NCBI GenBank assembly: GCA_959018755.1
Contig: CAUEMA010000003.1
Location: 62,001-126,000 of the forward strand
DNA length: 64,000 bases
Reading direction: 5' to 3'
Source: an uncultured Collinsella sp.
GTDB lineage: Bacteria; Actinomycetota; Coriobacteriia; Coriobacteriales; Coriobacteriaceae
Position numbers and translations under genes: made by a program. The stretch's first letter is position 1, and each line of letters begins with the position of its first letter. The notes under the pieces are model-generated. The model saw nothing but the letters and a program-made list of their open reading frames with translations. It had not been told where the DNA came from and searched no databases. Shown piece by piece: positions 42,398 through 50,348 of this stretch.

Positions 42398-44869
42398 CTA
42401 CTGCGATGCGATCTGCGCAAGACGAGCGCTTGCGACCGCCGCCTGACCGTAGGCGATGCAGCCATCGTTGACGGGCACGGTATGGGGGACAAGGACAGTA
42501 AGGCCTGCGTTTTTGAGCTCGCGGGTGAGGAGCTGAAGCAGGAGTCGGTTCATGAACACGCCGCCCGAGAGCGCGACGGTGTCGATGCCCTTGCGCACGC
42601 AGATATCGCTGGCGATGCGCGCCGAGGAGCGCGCGACGGCGACATGGAAGTCGAGTGCGAGCCTGTCGGCGGGCGCTCCGGCTTCAATTCCCTCCAAAAG
42701 CGCCTCAAAGAGTGCTTTCTGGTCCAGAACATCGGGGCCGTCCAGCCACGATGGGTCAGATGCGAAATGGCCGGCGTTGTCGTCGGGAAAACGGGCGATT
42801 TCGCTGTCCAGCGCACGCCAGGCGGCGGCTTCGAGCTCGATGGCGGGTTCGCCCTCGTAGGTTGCCTGACCGCAAATGCCCAAAATCGCGGCTGCGGCAT
42901 CAAACAGGCGACCCATGCTGCTGGTGCGCGGACTGTTGATGCCGCGCTCGATCATCGTTGCCGTTATGCTGCGCGTTTGCTCGTCAAGGCTGTTCAAGAG
43001 CCCCACGGCTCCCGGGTGCTCGAGTAGGTCGAGCTCACTTAGCAGGGCAAAGGCGATGCGGCGGGCATCGTGTACGGATGCCGCGCCACCGGGAAGTGCC
43101 CAGGTGCGCAGATGCGCGACGCGCTCAAAATCGGAGAGACGGGAGATAAGAAACTCACCGCCCCATATGGTGCCATCGGTGCCGGCGCCCGTGCCGTCGA
43201 AGGCGATGCCGAGGACGCGTGCATCGGGCGCAAGCCGGCCTGCGGCAATCGCCTCTGCCATTACGCTCGCGATGTGCGCATGATGGTGCTGGACTTCGAT
43301 AAGCGGCAGATTGTGCTCCCGTGCCTGTTCGCGCGCCCATTGGCTCGACAGATAGCTGGGATGCATGTCGCATGCCAAGGCGGCGGGCGCCAGGTCAAAG
43401 AGGTTTTCCAGACGCGAGCGTGCGGCGCTCCAAGCATCGAAAGTCGCGCCGTTTTCGACATCGCCGATATGCTGCGACACAAAACAGGCCGCATGGCCGT
43501 CGGCGTCCTCGCGCGTGAGTGCCACCGTGGCTTTTTGCTGAGGACCGCAGGCGAGCACGCAGGGTGTGGTGCCGTCGAGCGCCGGCAACGACAGCGGCTG
43601 CGGCGCATATCCGCGTGCGCGACGCACGGGCATGACGTCGCCGTCGACCACGCGTACCACGGAGTCGTCGTAGCGCGACAGAATCGCGCGGTCGTTACCG
43701 AGCAGCGCATCGGCGATGCCGGCGGCAACAAGGTGCTCCCATGCAAGGGCATCGTCGGTCTCGATGGGCTCTTCGCTCAGGTTTCCGCTGGTCATGACGA
43801 GTGCGCTCATGCCGCGCGCCGCGGCCGCGGCGAGCAATAAATGTTGAAGCGGGGTGTAGGGGAGCATGACGCCGAGCTCGGGCAAGTCGTGCGCGACGGA
43901 TGGCGCGAGCTCAGGGTCGTCGGGGGAGCCGTGGGTGTCGCTGCCGGTTGCGCGGCGACGCAACAGCACAATGGGACGAACGCTGCCGGCCAGCAGGTCG
44001 CGCTCAACGCCATCGATATGACACAGGCGCTCGGCGTCGGCAAGGTCGCGCACCATAACGGCAAGCGGCTTGTTGCTGCGACGCTTGCGACGACGCAACT
44101 CGCGCACTGCTTGTTCGTTGCTGGCATCGCAGGCAAGGTGGAATCCGCCCAGACCCTTGATGGCGACGATGCCGCCGCCTGCCAGCAGCTCGACGCAGCG
44201 TTCGATGATGGCATCGCTGGCCTCGCGCGTGGAGCCGACGGCTGGTGTTGCGTCAACGCCCGCTGGCGCAACACCGCGATTGGCCTCACGCCACATAATA
44301 TGCGGTCCGCAATCAAAGCAGGCATCGGGCTGCGCGTGAAACCGCCGATCGAGCGGGTCGGCATACTCTGCGGCGCAGGTGGGGCACATGGGAAAGCGAT
44401 CCATCGAGGTTGCCGCTCGGTCATAGGGCAGCGAGCGAATGATGGTAAAGCGCGGCCCGCAGTTGGTGCAGTTGATAAAGGGGTAGTGATAGCGTCGGTC
44501 GGCGGGGTCGAACAGTTCGCGCAGACAGTCGTCACAGGTGGCGATATCGGGGGAGATGAGCGTCGTGTGGGCAGTTTGATCCTGCGACGCCACAATGCGA
44601 AAGCCCTGCTCATCGTCGGTATCCCAAGCGTCGGGCTCCAGGTCTGCGACAGCGACATGCTCAACGCGGGCCGCGGCAGGCGCGTGCTCCGACAGCGCGG
44701 CGACAAAGCCGTCGAGCGCCTCGACCGAAGCATGCGCCTCGATGTGCACGCCATCGCCCGCGTTGAGCACCCAGCCGCAAATGCCATGCGCCATGGCCTC
44801 GCGATACACAAATGGCCGCATGCCAACGCCCTGCACAATGCCCGTTACATGGATATGCACATGCCGCAT
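42398..44869 (-). CDS. hypF: Carbamoyltransferase HypF
   Basis: 823 residues. HypF transfers carbamoyl from carbamoyl phosphate to the HypE cysteine. Domains in order: acylphosphatase (VHIHVTGIVQGVGMRPFVYREA, 1-90), paired zinc fingers (CDDCLREL, CTNCGPRF, CPTCAAEY, CFDCG; about 105-190), YrdC-like (GGGIVAIKGLGGFHLACDA, ~200-390) and Kae1-like (VQHHHAHIASVMAE; ALSGGVFMNRLL near the end). ATG 44869 has AGGAGGAT at ideal spacing; ATG 44884 would contain that site. Middle of the minus-strand hyp operon. Confidence 0.96.
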   Translation of the reverse strand: MRHVHIHVTGIVQGVGMRPFVYREAMAHGICGWVLNAGDGVHIEAHASVEALDGFVAALSEHAPAAARVEHVAVADLEPDAWDTDDEQGFRIVASQDQTAHTTLISPDIATCDDCLRELFDPADRRYHYPFINCTNCGPRFTIIRSLPYDRAATSMDRFPMCPTCAAEYADPLDRRFHAQPDACFDCGPHIMWREANRGVAPAGVDATPAVGSTREASDAIIERCVELLAGGGIVAIKGLGGFHLACDASNEQAVRELRRRKRRSNKPLAVMVRDLADAERLCHIDGVERDLLAGSVRPIVLLRRRATGSDTHGSPDDPELAPSVAHDLPELGVMLPYTPLQHLLLAAAAARGMSALVMTSGNLSEEPIETDDALAWEHLVAAGIADALLGNDRAILSRYDDSVVRVVDGDVMPVRRARGYAPQPLSLPALDGTTPCVLACGPQQKATVALTREDADGHAACFVSQHIGDVENGATFDAWSAARSRLENLFDLAPAALACDMHPSYLSSQWAREQAREHNLPLIEVQHHHAHIASVMAEAIAAGRLAPDARVLGIAFDGTGAGTDGTIWGGEFLISRLSDFERVAHLRTWALPGGAASVHDARRIAFALLSELDLLEHPGAVGLLNSLDEQTRSITATMIERGINSPRTSSMGRLFDAAAAILGICGQATYEGEPAIELEAAAWRALDSEIARFPDDNAGHFASDPSWLDGPDVLDQKALFEALLEGIEAGAPADRLALDFHVAVARSSARIASDICVRKGIDTVALSGGVFMNRLLLQLLTRELKNAGLTVLVPHTVPVNDGCIAYGQAAVASARLAQIASQ

Positions 44870-44898
44870 GCGATCCTCCTTCATTGAAATGTGTGCTG

Positions 44899-45411
44899 TT
44901 ACAGCCCCAGGCTCTGCTCGGTGGCGGCACAGGTGAGCTCGCCGTGTTTAACCCCGCGCAGTCCCAGCAGACGGTCTGCCAGCTCGTAGACGCGTTTGCC
45001 GCGACCCTTGAGCGCCAGAATCTCCAGGCAGTTGTGGTGGTCCAGATGCACGTGCATGGTCGAGACAATCTCGTCGGTGTAGTCGTGCTGCACCTCGTCC
45101 AGACGGCGCGTCAGGTCGCCGGTGTGATGGTCGTAAATCATGGTGAGCGACCCGATGACCTGCTCGTTGGGCGTTCGCATCTGCTCCTTGGCGATCGAGG
45201 CGCGAATCAGATCGCGTACGGCCTCGGAACGGTTGGCCACGTCACCGCGGCGCGCGATCTGCTCGTCAAAGCGGCGCAGCAGGTCGTCGGGCGCGGTGAC
45301 CGAAAAGCGGACCAGCTCGGAGGCGGAGCCGCTGCAACGGCAGTCCGCGTCGCCAGTCGGCCCGTGCGAATGCTCGTGTCCGTGATCGCAGGTGTGCTCG
45401 TGCTCGGTCAC
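44899..45411 (-). CDS. nikR: Nickel-responsive regulator NikR with His-rich extension
   Basis: 170 residues. The ribbon-helix-helix domain (LVRFSVTAPDDLLRRFDEQIA, then NRSEAVRDLIRASIA) and the ACT-like nickel domain (STMHVHLDHHNCLEIL, with the His-His-Cys nickel site) are intact. An unusual N-terminal extension of ~30 residues contains MTEHEHTCDHGHEHSHG and CRCSG, a metal-binding stretch reminiscent of the His-rich tails of HypB. It sits within the hyp operon, tying nickel sensing to hydrogenase assembly. It is flanked 2 nt away by the small acidic protein gene upstream. Confidence 0.93.
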   Translation of the reverse strand: MTEHEHTCDHGHEHSHGPTGDADCRCSGSASELVRFSVTAPDDLLRRFDEQIARRGDVANRSEAVRDLIRASIAKEQMRTPNEQVIGSLTMIYDHHTGDLTRRLDEVQHDYTDEIVSTMHVHLDHHNCLEILALKGRGKRVYELADRLLGLRGVKHGELTCAATEQSLGL

Positions 45412-45412
45412 G

Positions 45413-45661
45413 CTACACCAGCTTTACGGAGCCAATGGAGTTATGGTCGGCCTCGATGGCCTCCTCGTAGCCCTCGAGTGCGTCGTGCGCCTCGTGGAGC
45501 GCCGCCATGGCGGCCTCGAGTTTGGCACCAATGCGCTCCATATCAAAGTTCTCGGTCGCATGCAGCAGCTGATGGCTCCACTCGTGGGCGAGCTCGATCG
45601 TGTCGTCGACCTGCTTGACGCTCATGGCAAGCTGGCTCATGTTCATTCCGACGTCATGCAT
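45413..45661 (-). CDS. Small acidic His-rich protein of the hyp operon
   Basis: 82 residues, helical, acidic, with seven His residues (MHDVGMN; AHEWSHQLLHATENF; ALHEAHDALEG; ADHNS). AAAGGAGA precedes the ATG and the stop lies 1 nt before nikR, so it is the first gene of the operon. I do not recognise a family. Its position suggests a role with nickel or hydrogenase maturation, perhaps a nickel store or HypA/SlyD substitute, but that is inference. Confidence 0.65.
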   Translation of the reverse strand: MHDVGMNMSQLAMSVKQVDDTIELAHEWSHQLLHATENFDMERIGAKLEAAMAALHEAHDALEGYEEAIEADHNSIGSVKLV

Positions 45662-45738
45662 GGGAAATCTCCTTTTATACGGGTCTAATCAGTGGTTCAG
45701 ATTCTACTACGCCCGCTTTGCGCATCGCCGCATAAGAA

Positions 45739-45771
45739 AACGGGTGCGAGTCTGTCTGACCCGCACCCGTT
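45739..45771. terminator. Terminator after thioredoxin gene
   Basis: AACGGGTGCG and CGCACCCGTT form a 10-bp perfect stem; on the minus strand it follows trxA and precedes the hyp operon promoter region. Confidence 0.7.
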
Positions 45772-45881
45772 CACTGGGGGCTGTTTGTGACTACCATACT
45801 ATCCGTGGTCGCGGGCGCAGCGCCCGGCTCTCCGGTGAGCGGCGCAAAACCGCTCATGGACGGCAGCACATGACCGGCGTA

Positions 45882-46202
45882 TTACAGGTGCTTCTCAAGC
45901 AGCGCCTGCAGCCTGGCCTTGGGCAGCGCGCCAACGGAGCGGTCGATTTCCTCGCCGTTCTTAAAGACAACCAGCGTGGGGATGCTCATAACGCCAAACT
46001 TCATGGCCAGGTCCTGATTGTCGTCGACGTTGCATTTGGCGACGGCAAGTTTGCCGGCCAGCTCGTCGGCCACTTCGTCAACGATGGGCGAGAGCGAACG
46101 ACAGGGACCGCACCACGGTGCCCAAAAATCAACCAGCACGGGAAGGCTGCCGTTAACGACGGAATCGAAGTTCTCGGGGGTAATCTGCTTAATGTCAGCC
46201 AT
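45882..46202 (-). CDS. trxA: Thioredoxin
   Basis: 106 residues from ATG 46202, with GGAGGTCACC in front. The active site WAPWCGPCRS is intact, with the cis-Pro in SIPTLVVFKNGE. Full-length classical thioredoxin, a cytoplasmic disulfide reductant. Upstream in-frame sequence to 46286 has no ribosome binding site. No reductase is adjacent. Confidence 0.96.
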   Translation of the reverse strand: MADIKQITPENFDSVVNGSLPVLVDFWAPWCGPCRSLSPIVDEVADELAGKLAVAKCNVDDNQDLAMKFGVMSIPTLVVFKNGEEIDRSVGALPKARLQALLEKHL

Positions 46203-46338
46203 GGTGACCTCCATAGTGCGACGCGGCTCGGCCGCGTAAAACTCAGTACGACCGTGCTTATACCCAACGGCCCGCAATGCAACCACTCGCGGGCGGCTCT
46301 TTTATATAATGGTGGGCACGCAAACGATTGGAGAGCGC

Positions 46339-46914
46339 ATGCCCACGTCACAAAGCCAGAAAAAAGAAGCCATCGCCCAGGCGACCGAGCAGGAGCTCGC
46401 ATCGCTCGCGGGTCGCGGCGTGCGTATCGCGGGCAACGCGTGCTCGCCGATTGTGCTGGTAAAAGGTGATTTAGACGATGCAGAGCGTGCGGGCGGCGAG
46501 CTGGCTGCCGGTCCGGACGGTGCCGCGCTGCGCAAGGCGCTCGGCGCCATTGGCTACGCGCCAGAGGATTTTTGCGTGTTAGCGAGCGTCGCCGGCGCGG
46601 GCGACGGAGCGGTTGCGACAGGCGAGGGCCTGCCGTGCGAGCTGTTCCGCGAGGCGCTCGAGGCCTTGGACCCCGAGGCAGTCCTGCTGCTGGACGATCG
46701 CGCGGCCGATACCATGCGCGAGACCTATGCCGACATGCTCGTGGCAATCGACGACTTTGATACCGCTATGCTCAAGCCCGGCTTGGTCGCCCATGTACAG
46801 GGTCGTCGCGTGCTCGCGCTCGACGGTTTTGAGGCGGCGCTTACTGACAAAGCCGCCAAGCAGCGCATGTGGGCATACATCAAGCAGCTGACCCCGGCAG
46901 CCGCGCCGCTGTAG
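46339..46914 (+). CDS. Uracil-DNA-glycosylase-superfamily-like protein (probably degenerate)
   Basis: 191 residues. The order of segments resembles family 4/5 uracil-DNA glycosylases: IVLVKGDLDDAERAGGELAAGPDGAALRKALGAIGYAPEDFCVLAS (where active enzymes have VGEAPG...PFVGRAG...L..IGL), LDPEAVLLLDDRAADTM, and a closing LTDKAAKQRMWAYIKQL. The catalytic motifs and the four cluster cysteines are not present, so enzyme activity is doubtful. Alternative: an unrelated hypothetical. GGAGAG precedes ATG 46339. It is divergent from trxA. Confidence 0.5.
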   Translation: MPTSQSQKKEAIAQATEQELASLAGRGVRIAGNACSPIVLVKGDLDDAERAGGELAAGPDGAALRKALGAIGYAPEDFCVLASVAGAGDGAVATGEGLPCELFREALEALDPEAVLLLDDRAADTMRETYADMLVAIDDFDTAMLKPGLVAHVQGRRVLALDGFEAALTDKAAKQRMWAYIKQLTPAAAPL

Positions 46915-46974
46915 CGGACTGGCGCTGGTAAGGCGGCCCTGACGGGTCGAGCGCAGCGCCGGCTTGCCGCGCCC

Positions 46975-48252
46975 TTACATCACGGCGCGCAGCTCAAATC
47001 GGTCGCCGTTGATGCGGAACTGGCAGTTGCCGTTCATGCGTTCGACGGCAAGCTTAATGCTCTTGGTTCCAAAGCCGTGTCCGGTGTGCCCGGCTACGGG
47101 CATGCCGTCGACCATGCGCGGCGGGCGTCCAAACGTGTTGGAGACCAAAAGGAGCAGTTGACCGTCCTCGCAACGCAGGTCCAGATCGACAAATCGCTTG
47201 CCCTGGGGAGCGGCGCTTGCGGCGACGATGGCGTTGTCCAGGGCGTTCGAGAGCACGCTAAACAGATCGACGTCGGCTACATGGACGCTCTCGGGCACGG
47301 CGGCACGCAAATCGGCGGCGATGCCGTTTCGGTTGATATCGGAGTTAAATGACGAAAGCACGATATTGACCGTGTCGTTGGCGCAGTAGCGGCGCACGGC
47401 GGTGCGGTCGTTCGTCTCACAGAGCTCATCGATGCGCTCGAGCGCCTCGTCGATGTGGCCCTCCTCGATCAAAGCCGCAAGGCCGCGCAGGAAGTGCCGC
47501 ATGTCATGGCGGAGGACCGAAAGCTCGCGTCCAGATTGGCGCCAAGCCTCGAGCTCTTTGATGGCTGCGCTATCGCGGGTCGCGAGCATCCAGCGCTCGC
47601 GCTCGGCGGTTTCCTTTGCCTCGTATTCACGTAGATACACAGCAAGAAACATAAGGTAGAACGCGCAAAGCGCAAACGCCAAAAACTCAACCGTCACCAC
47701 GGAGCCCGAGTGGAAGAGCGTGGTGTAGACGTTGGTGGCGTAGTCAAAGATGTAGTAGACGAGCGGCAGGATGAGCAGAATTTCGAGCTCGGTGGGGGTT
47801 TTGACCGCCAGGCGCGGACCGATGTCGCTGGCCCAATGCAGCAGGATCGCAAAGACGACGGCCGTGGTGATAATGCGTGCCACGTAGTACGCGATTTGCG
47901 AGTCGGTGGCGGCGAGCGCGGCGATGCCCATCCAGTTGCTGAACTGGCAGCTCAGGTAGGCACTGGTAACGCCCAGCATAACGAGCAGCGGGCTCAGGCA
48001 ATAGCGCGCGCACAGATAGATGACGAGCGGCAAATGCACGACGAGTGGATATGCCTGGCGGGCGAAAAGCTCGCCGCCGACGGCATTGGCGAGGCTGAAT
48101 GCGCATCCGGTTACGGCGCCGACCATCACCAGCTCAAGCGCATGACGCCGGTTGATCTCGATACCGCAGAGCGCCGCCGAGGCAAAAACGCCAAAAAGCA
48201 GGGTCGTTGCGTGGTGGATTGCCCAAAGTAACATCTCGACCGCAGGGAGCAT
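46975..48252 (-). CDS. Membrane histidine kinase (GHKL, AgrC/LytS-like)
   Basis: 425 residues from ATG 48252, which shares a base with the preceding response-regulator stop (TGATG). Six or seven hydrophobic spans fill 1-205 (for example LVMVGAVTGCAFSLANAV and VVHLPLVIYLCARYCLSPLL). A coiled coil leads to the H-box LSVLRHDMRHFLRG with phosphoacceptor His249, then the N-box DLFSVLSNALDNAIVAA and G-box HGFGTKSI. This architecture pairs with LytTR response regulators and often senses peptides or cell-envelope signals. Confidence 0.9.
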   Translation of the reverse strand: MLPAVEMLLWAIHHATTLLFGVFASAALCGIEINRRHALELVMVGAVTGCAFSLANAVGGELFARQAYPLVVHLPLVIYLCARYCLSPLLVMLGVTSAYLSCQFSNWMGIAALAATDSQIAYYVARIITTAVVFAILLHWASDIGPRLAVKTPTELEILLILPLVYYIFDYATNVYTTLFHSGSVVTVEFLAFALCAFYLMFLAVYLREYEAKETAERERWMLATRDSAAIKELEAWRQSGRELSVLRHDMRHFLRGLAALIEEGHIDEALERIDELCETNDRTAVRRYCANDTVNIVLSSFNSDINRNGIAADLRAAVPESVHVADVDLFSVLSNALDNAIVAASAAPQGKRFVDLDLRCEDGQLLLLVSNTFGRPPRMVDGMPVAGHTGHGFGTKSIKLAVERMNGNCQFRINGDRFELRAVM

Positions 48253-48974
48253 CAGCGCCTCCCGCCCTCGAACCGTGCCGCAAAGTAGGCATCCTGGAAA
48301 CCCTGCTTGCAGCTGCGCGCCAGCGGGATGCAAGCGCCCGAGCGCATGACGATATCCGTGCGGTTGAAGTGGTCGATATTGCGCAGGTTGACCTGGTAGC
48401 TGCGGTGGCATTTGAAGAAGCTCGCGTTTTTGGCTAGCTGGTCCTCGATGTTGCGGAACGGCTCGAGCGCCTCGATATCGCGCCCGTCACGCAGGTGGAA
48501 TACCACGTGCTTGTTGCGGGCCTCGGCGTATTCGATATCGGACAGGCGCAGGGCATGGTAGCCAAAGGACGTTTTGGTCACGAGCTCATCGGTCGCGGCG
48601 GGTCGCATGCTCGAAAGCTCGTCGAGCAGTTGCGCCAGGCGTTCGTACGCTACGGGCTTGAGCAGGTAGTCGAAGGCGCGGACCTCGTAGGACTCCAGCG
48701 CGAACTCGGGCGATGAGGTGAGGAACACCAGTCGCACGGCGGTGTCGGATTGGCGCAGCTCCCGCGCGGTGTCCATGCCGTTGACGAGCGGCATGATCAT
48801 GTCGAGCAGAATGATGTCGGCACGCGATGCAGCATGGCGGGCCAGCAAGTCCTCGCCGCGCGTGACAAGCGCAACGTCGACTGCCGTACCCGTCTCGGTC
48901 GACCAGCGGTCGATCATCCGGTGCAGTCTATCTAGAAAAGCGACGTCGTCGTCGCAGGCGATAATCTTGAGCAT
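48252..48974 (-). CDS. LytTR-family response regulator
   Basis: 240 residues from ATG 48974. The receiver domain has acidic residues CDDD at 7-10, phosphoacceptor Asp58 in IILLDMIMP, and Lys in YLLKPV. The C-terminal LytTR DNA-binding domain (about 140-235) shows IEYAEARNKHVVFHLRDGR and FFKCHRSYQVNLRNI. First gene of a coupled two-gene operon with the kinase. No nearby peptide pheromone gene is visible. Confidence 0.93.
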   Translation of the reverse strand: MLKIIACDDDVAFLDRLHRMIDRWSTETGTAVDVALVTRGEDLLARHAASRADIILLDMIMPLVNGMDTARELRQSDTAVRLVFLTSSPEFALESYEVRAFDYLLKPVAYERLAQLLDELSSMRPAATDELVTKTSFGYHALRLSDIEYAEARNKHVVFHLRDGRDIEALEPFRNIEDQLAKNASFFKCHRSYQVNLRNIDHFNRTDIVMRSGACIPLARSCKQGFQDAYFAARFEGGRR

Positions 48975-49181
48975 TCGGGCCCCCCTAGTAGTTCGATTTT
49001 GCCACATTGGGTGCGCGCCGCCCGCGGAGGAACACCCCGTTTGCGCCCCACGGTGCGCAACTCGCGCCGAGCGGTATTGCGGTGGCGAAAGATGCCTCCT
49101 GCGCTATCGAAGGCTCGACTATCCTCAGCTTGCCAGTTCGAAAATGGACCTGCCGCATGATTGAATCTTTATTTCAACTTT

Positions 49182-49225
49182 ACACCTAGGTTTACAGCTG
49201 TCTTGTCAGCTGTAAACCTAGGTGT
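49182..49225. promoter_or_regulatory. Palindromic operator before nadA (candidate NiaR site)
   Basis: ACACCTAGGTTTACAGCTG (49182-49200) and its exact inverse (49207-49225) are 6 nt apart, about 40 bp before nadA. The niaR gene ends the same operon, so this is its likely operator. Confidence 0.7.
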
Positions 49226-49266
49226 CATACTAAAGCCCCAAGATTCGCCAAAAGAGAGGGGCCTTG

Positions 49267-50292
49267 ATGGCACAGAGCGCGAACATGGATGCGTCGGAGC
49301 TTGCGCGCGATATCGCGGCCGGCCTAGCATCGGCAACGACGGCAACGGAGCGCGCGGCACTGGTGCCCGCAGAGCTCGTCGAGGCCATTCAGCAACTAAA
49401 AACCCAACGTGACGCGGTGATCTTGGCGCACTACTATGTGGCGCCCGAGGTCCAAGCCGTTGCCGATTACGTCGGCGACAGCTTCTACCTGGCAAAGCTC
49501 GCCAAGAGCCTGCCGCAGCAGACCATCGTGCTGTGCGGCGTGGAGTTTATGGGCGAGAGCGCCAAGCTGCTCAATCCCACCAAGACCGTGCTGTTGCCCG
49601 AGCCGGGCGCGGACTGCCCCATGGCTCACATGGTCAAGCGCGAGACGGTCGATGCAGCGCGCGCCGAGCACGGCGACGACCTTGCCGTGGTCTGCTACGT
49701 TAACTCGACGGTCGAGATCAAGAGCTGGAGTGACGTGTGTGTCACCAGCTCCAACGCCGTCAAGATCGTGTCCGAGCTGCCGCAGCAACACGTCCTGTTC
49801 ATCCCCGATCAAAACCTGGGCCGCTTTGTTGCCGAGCAGGTGCCGCAAAAGCACGTCATCCTCAACAAGGGCTACTGCCCGCGCCACCACATCATCACCG
49901 TCGAGCAGATTGTCGATGCGCAGGAGGCGCATCCCAACGCGCTCGTACTGGCGCACCCCGAATGCAAGGCCGACGTCCTTGCCGAGGCCGACTACATCGG
50001 CTCCACCGCCGGCATCATCAAGTATGCCGAGGAGTCGGACGCCAACGAGTTCATCATCGTGACGGTCCGCGGCGTGCTCTACGAGCTCGAGCGCCGCTGC
50101 GAGGGCACCGGCAAAAAGTTCTACTTCCCTGCGGTGCAGCCCACCTGCGTCAACATGGATCTCATCACGCTCGAAAAGCTCGTGCGCTGCCTGGAGACGG
50201 GCGAGGGCGAGGTGCAGATTGGCGTGTCGGACGAGGCAGCCGATCAGGCCAAGCTCACGCTCGACCGCATGCTCGAGTACGCGGCGCGCTAA
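49267..50292 (+). CDS. nadA: Quinolinate synthase
   Basis: 341 residues. NadA condenses iminoaspartate and DHAP to quinolinate using a [4Fe-4S] cluster. Motifs: AHYYVAPEVQAVADYVGDSF, GVEFMGESAKLL, CYVNSTVEIKS, FIPDQNLGRF and HPEC; the cluster Cys candidates are in CGVEFM, HPECKAD and QPTCVNM. ATG 49267 follows GAGAGGGG; TTG 49264 is the alternative. First gene of nadABC-niaR. Confidence 0.96.
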   Translation: MAQSANMDASELARDIAAGLASATTATERAALVPAELVEAIQQLKTQRDAVILAHYYVAPEVQAVADYVGDSFYLAKLAKSLPQQTIVLCGVEFMGESAKLLNPTKTVLLPEPGADCPMAHMVKRETVDAARAEHGDDLAVVCYVNSTVEIKSWSDVCVTSSNAVKIVSELPQQHVLFIPDQNLGRFVAEQVPQKHVILNKGYCPRHHIITVEQIVDAQEAHPNALVLAHPECKADVLAEADYIGSTAGIIKYAEESDANEFIIVTVRGVLYELERRCEGTGKKFYFPAVQPTCVNMDLITLEKLVRCLETGEGEVQIGVSDEAADQAKLTLDRMLEYAAR

Positions 50293-50295
50293 GCC

Positions 50296-50330
50296 AATGT
50301 GACATGAGGGACAGTCCCTTATGTCACATT
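50296..50330. repeat. Palindromic repeat, GTGACATGAGGGAC type
   Basis: AATGTGACAT...AGGGAC and GTCCCT...ATGTCACATT are near-exact inverses between nadA and nadB; a sequence-shifted sister of 3604-3637. Confidence 0.85.
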
Positions 50331-50348
50331 ACAAGGGAGAGGATTCCT

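Noticed and set aside
49737..50348. Upstream extension of nadB through nadA
   Set aside because: Translates to a non-protein-like sequence and has no ribosome binding site; GTG 50349 has both a site and the conserved FAD motif right after it.
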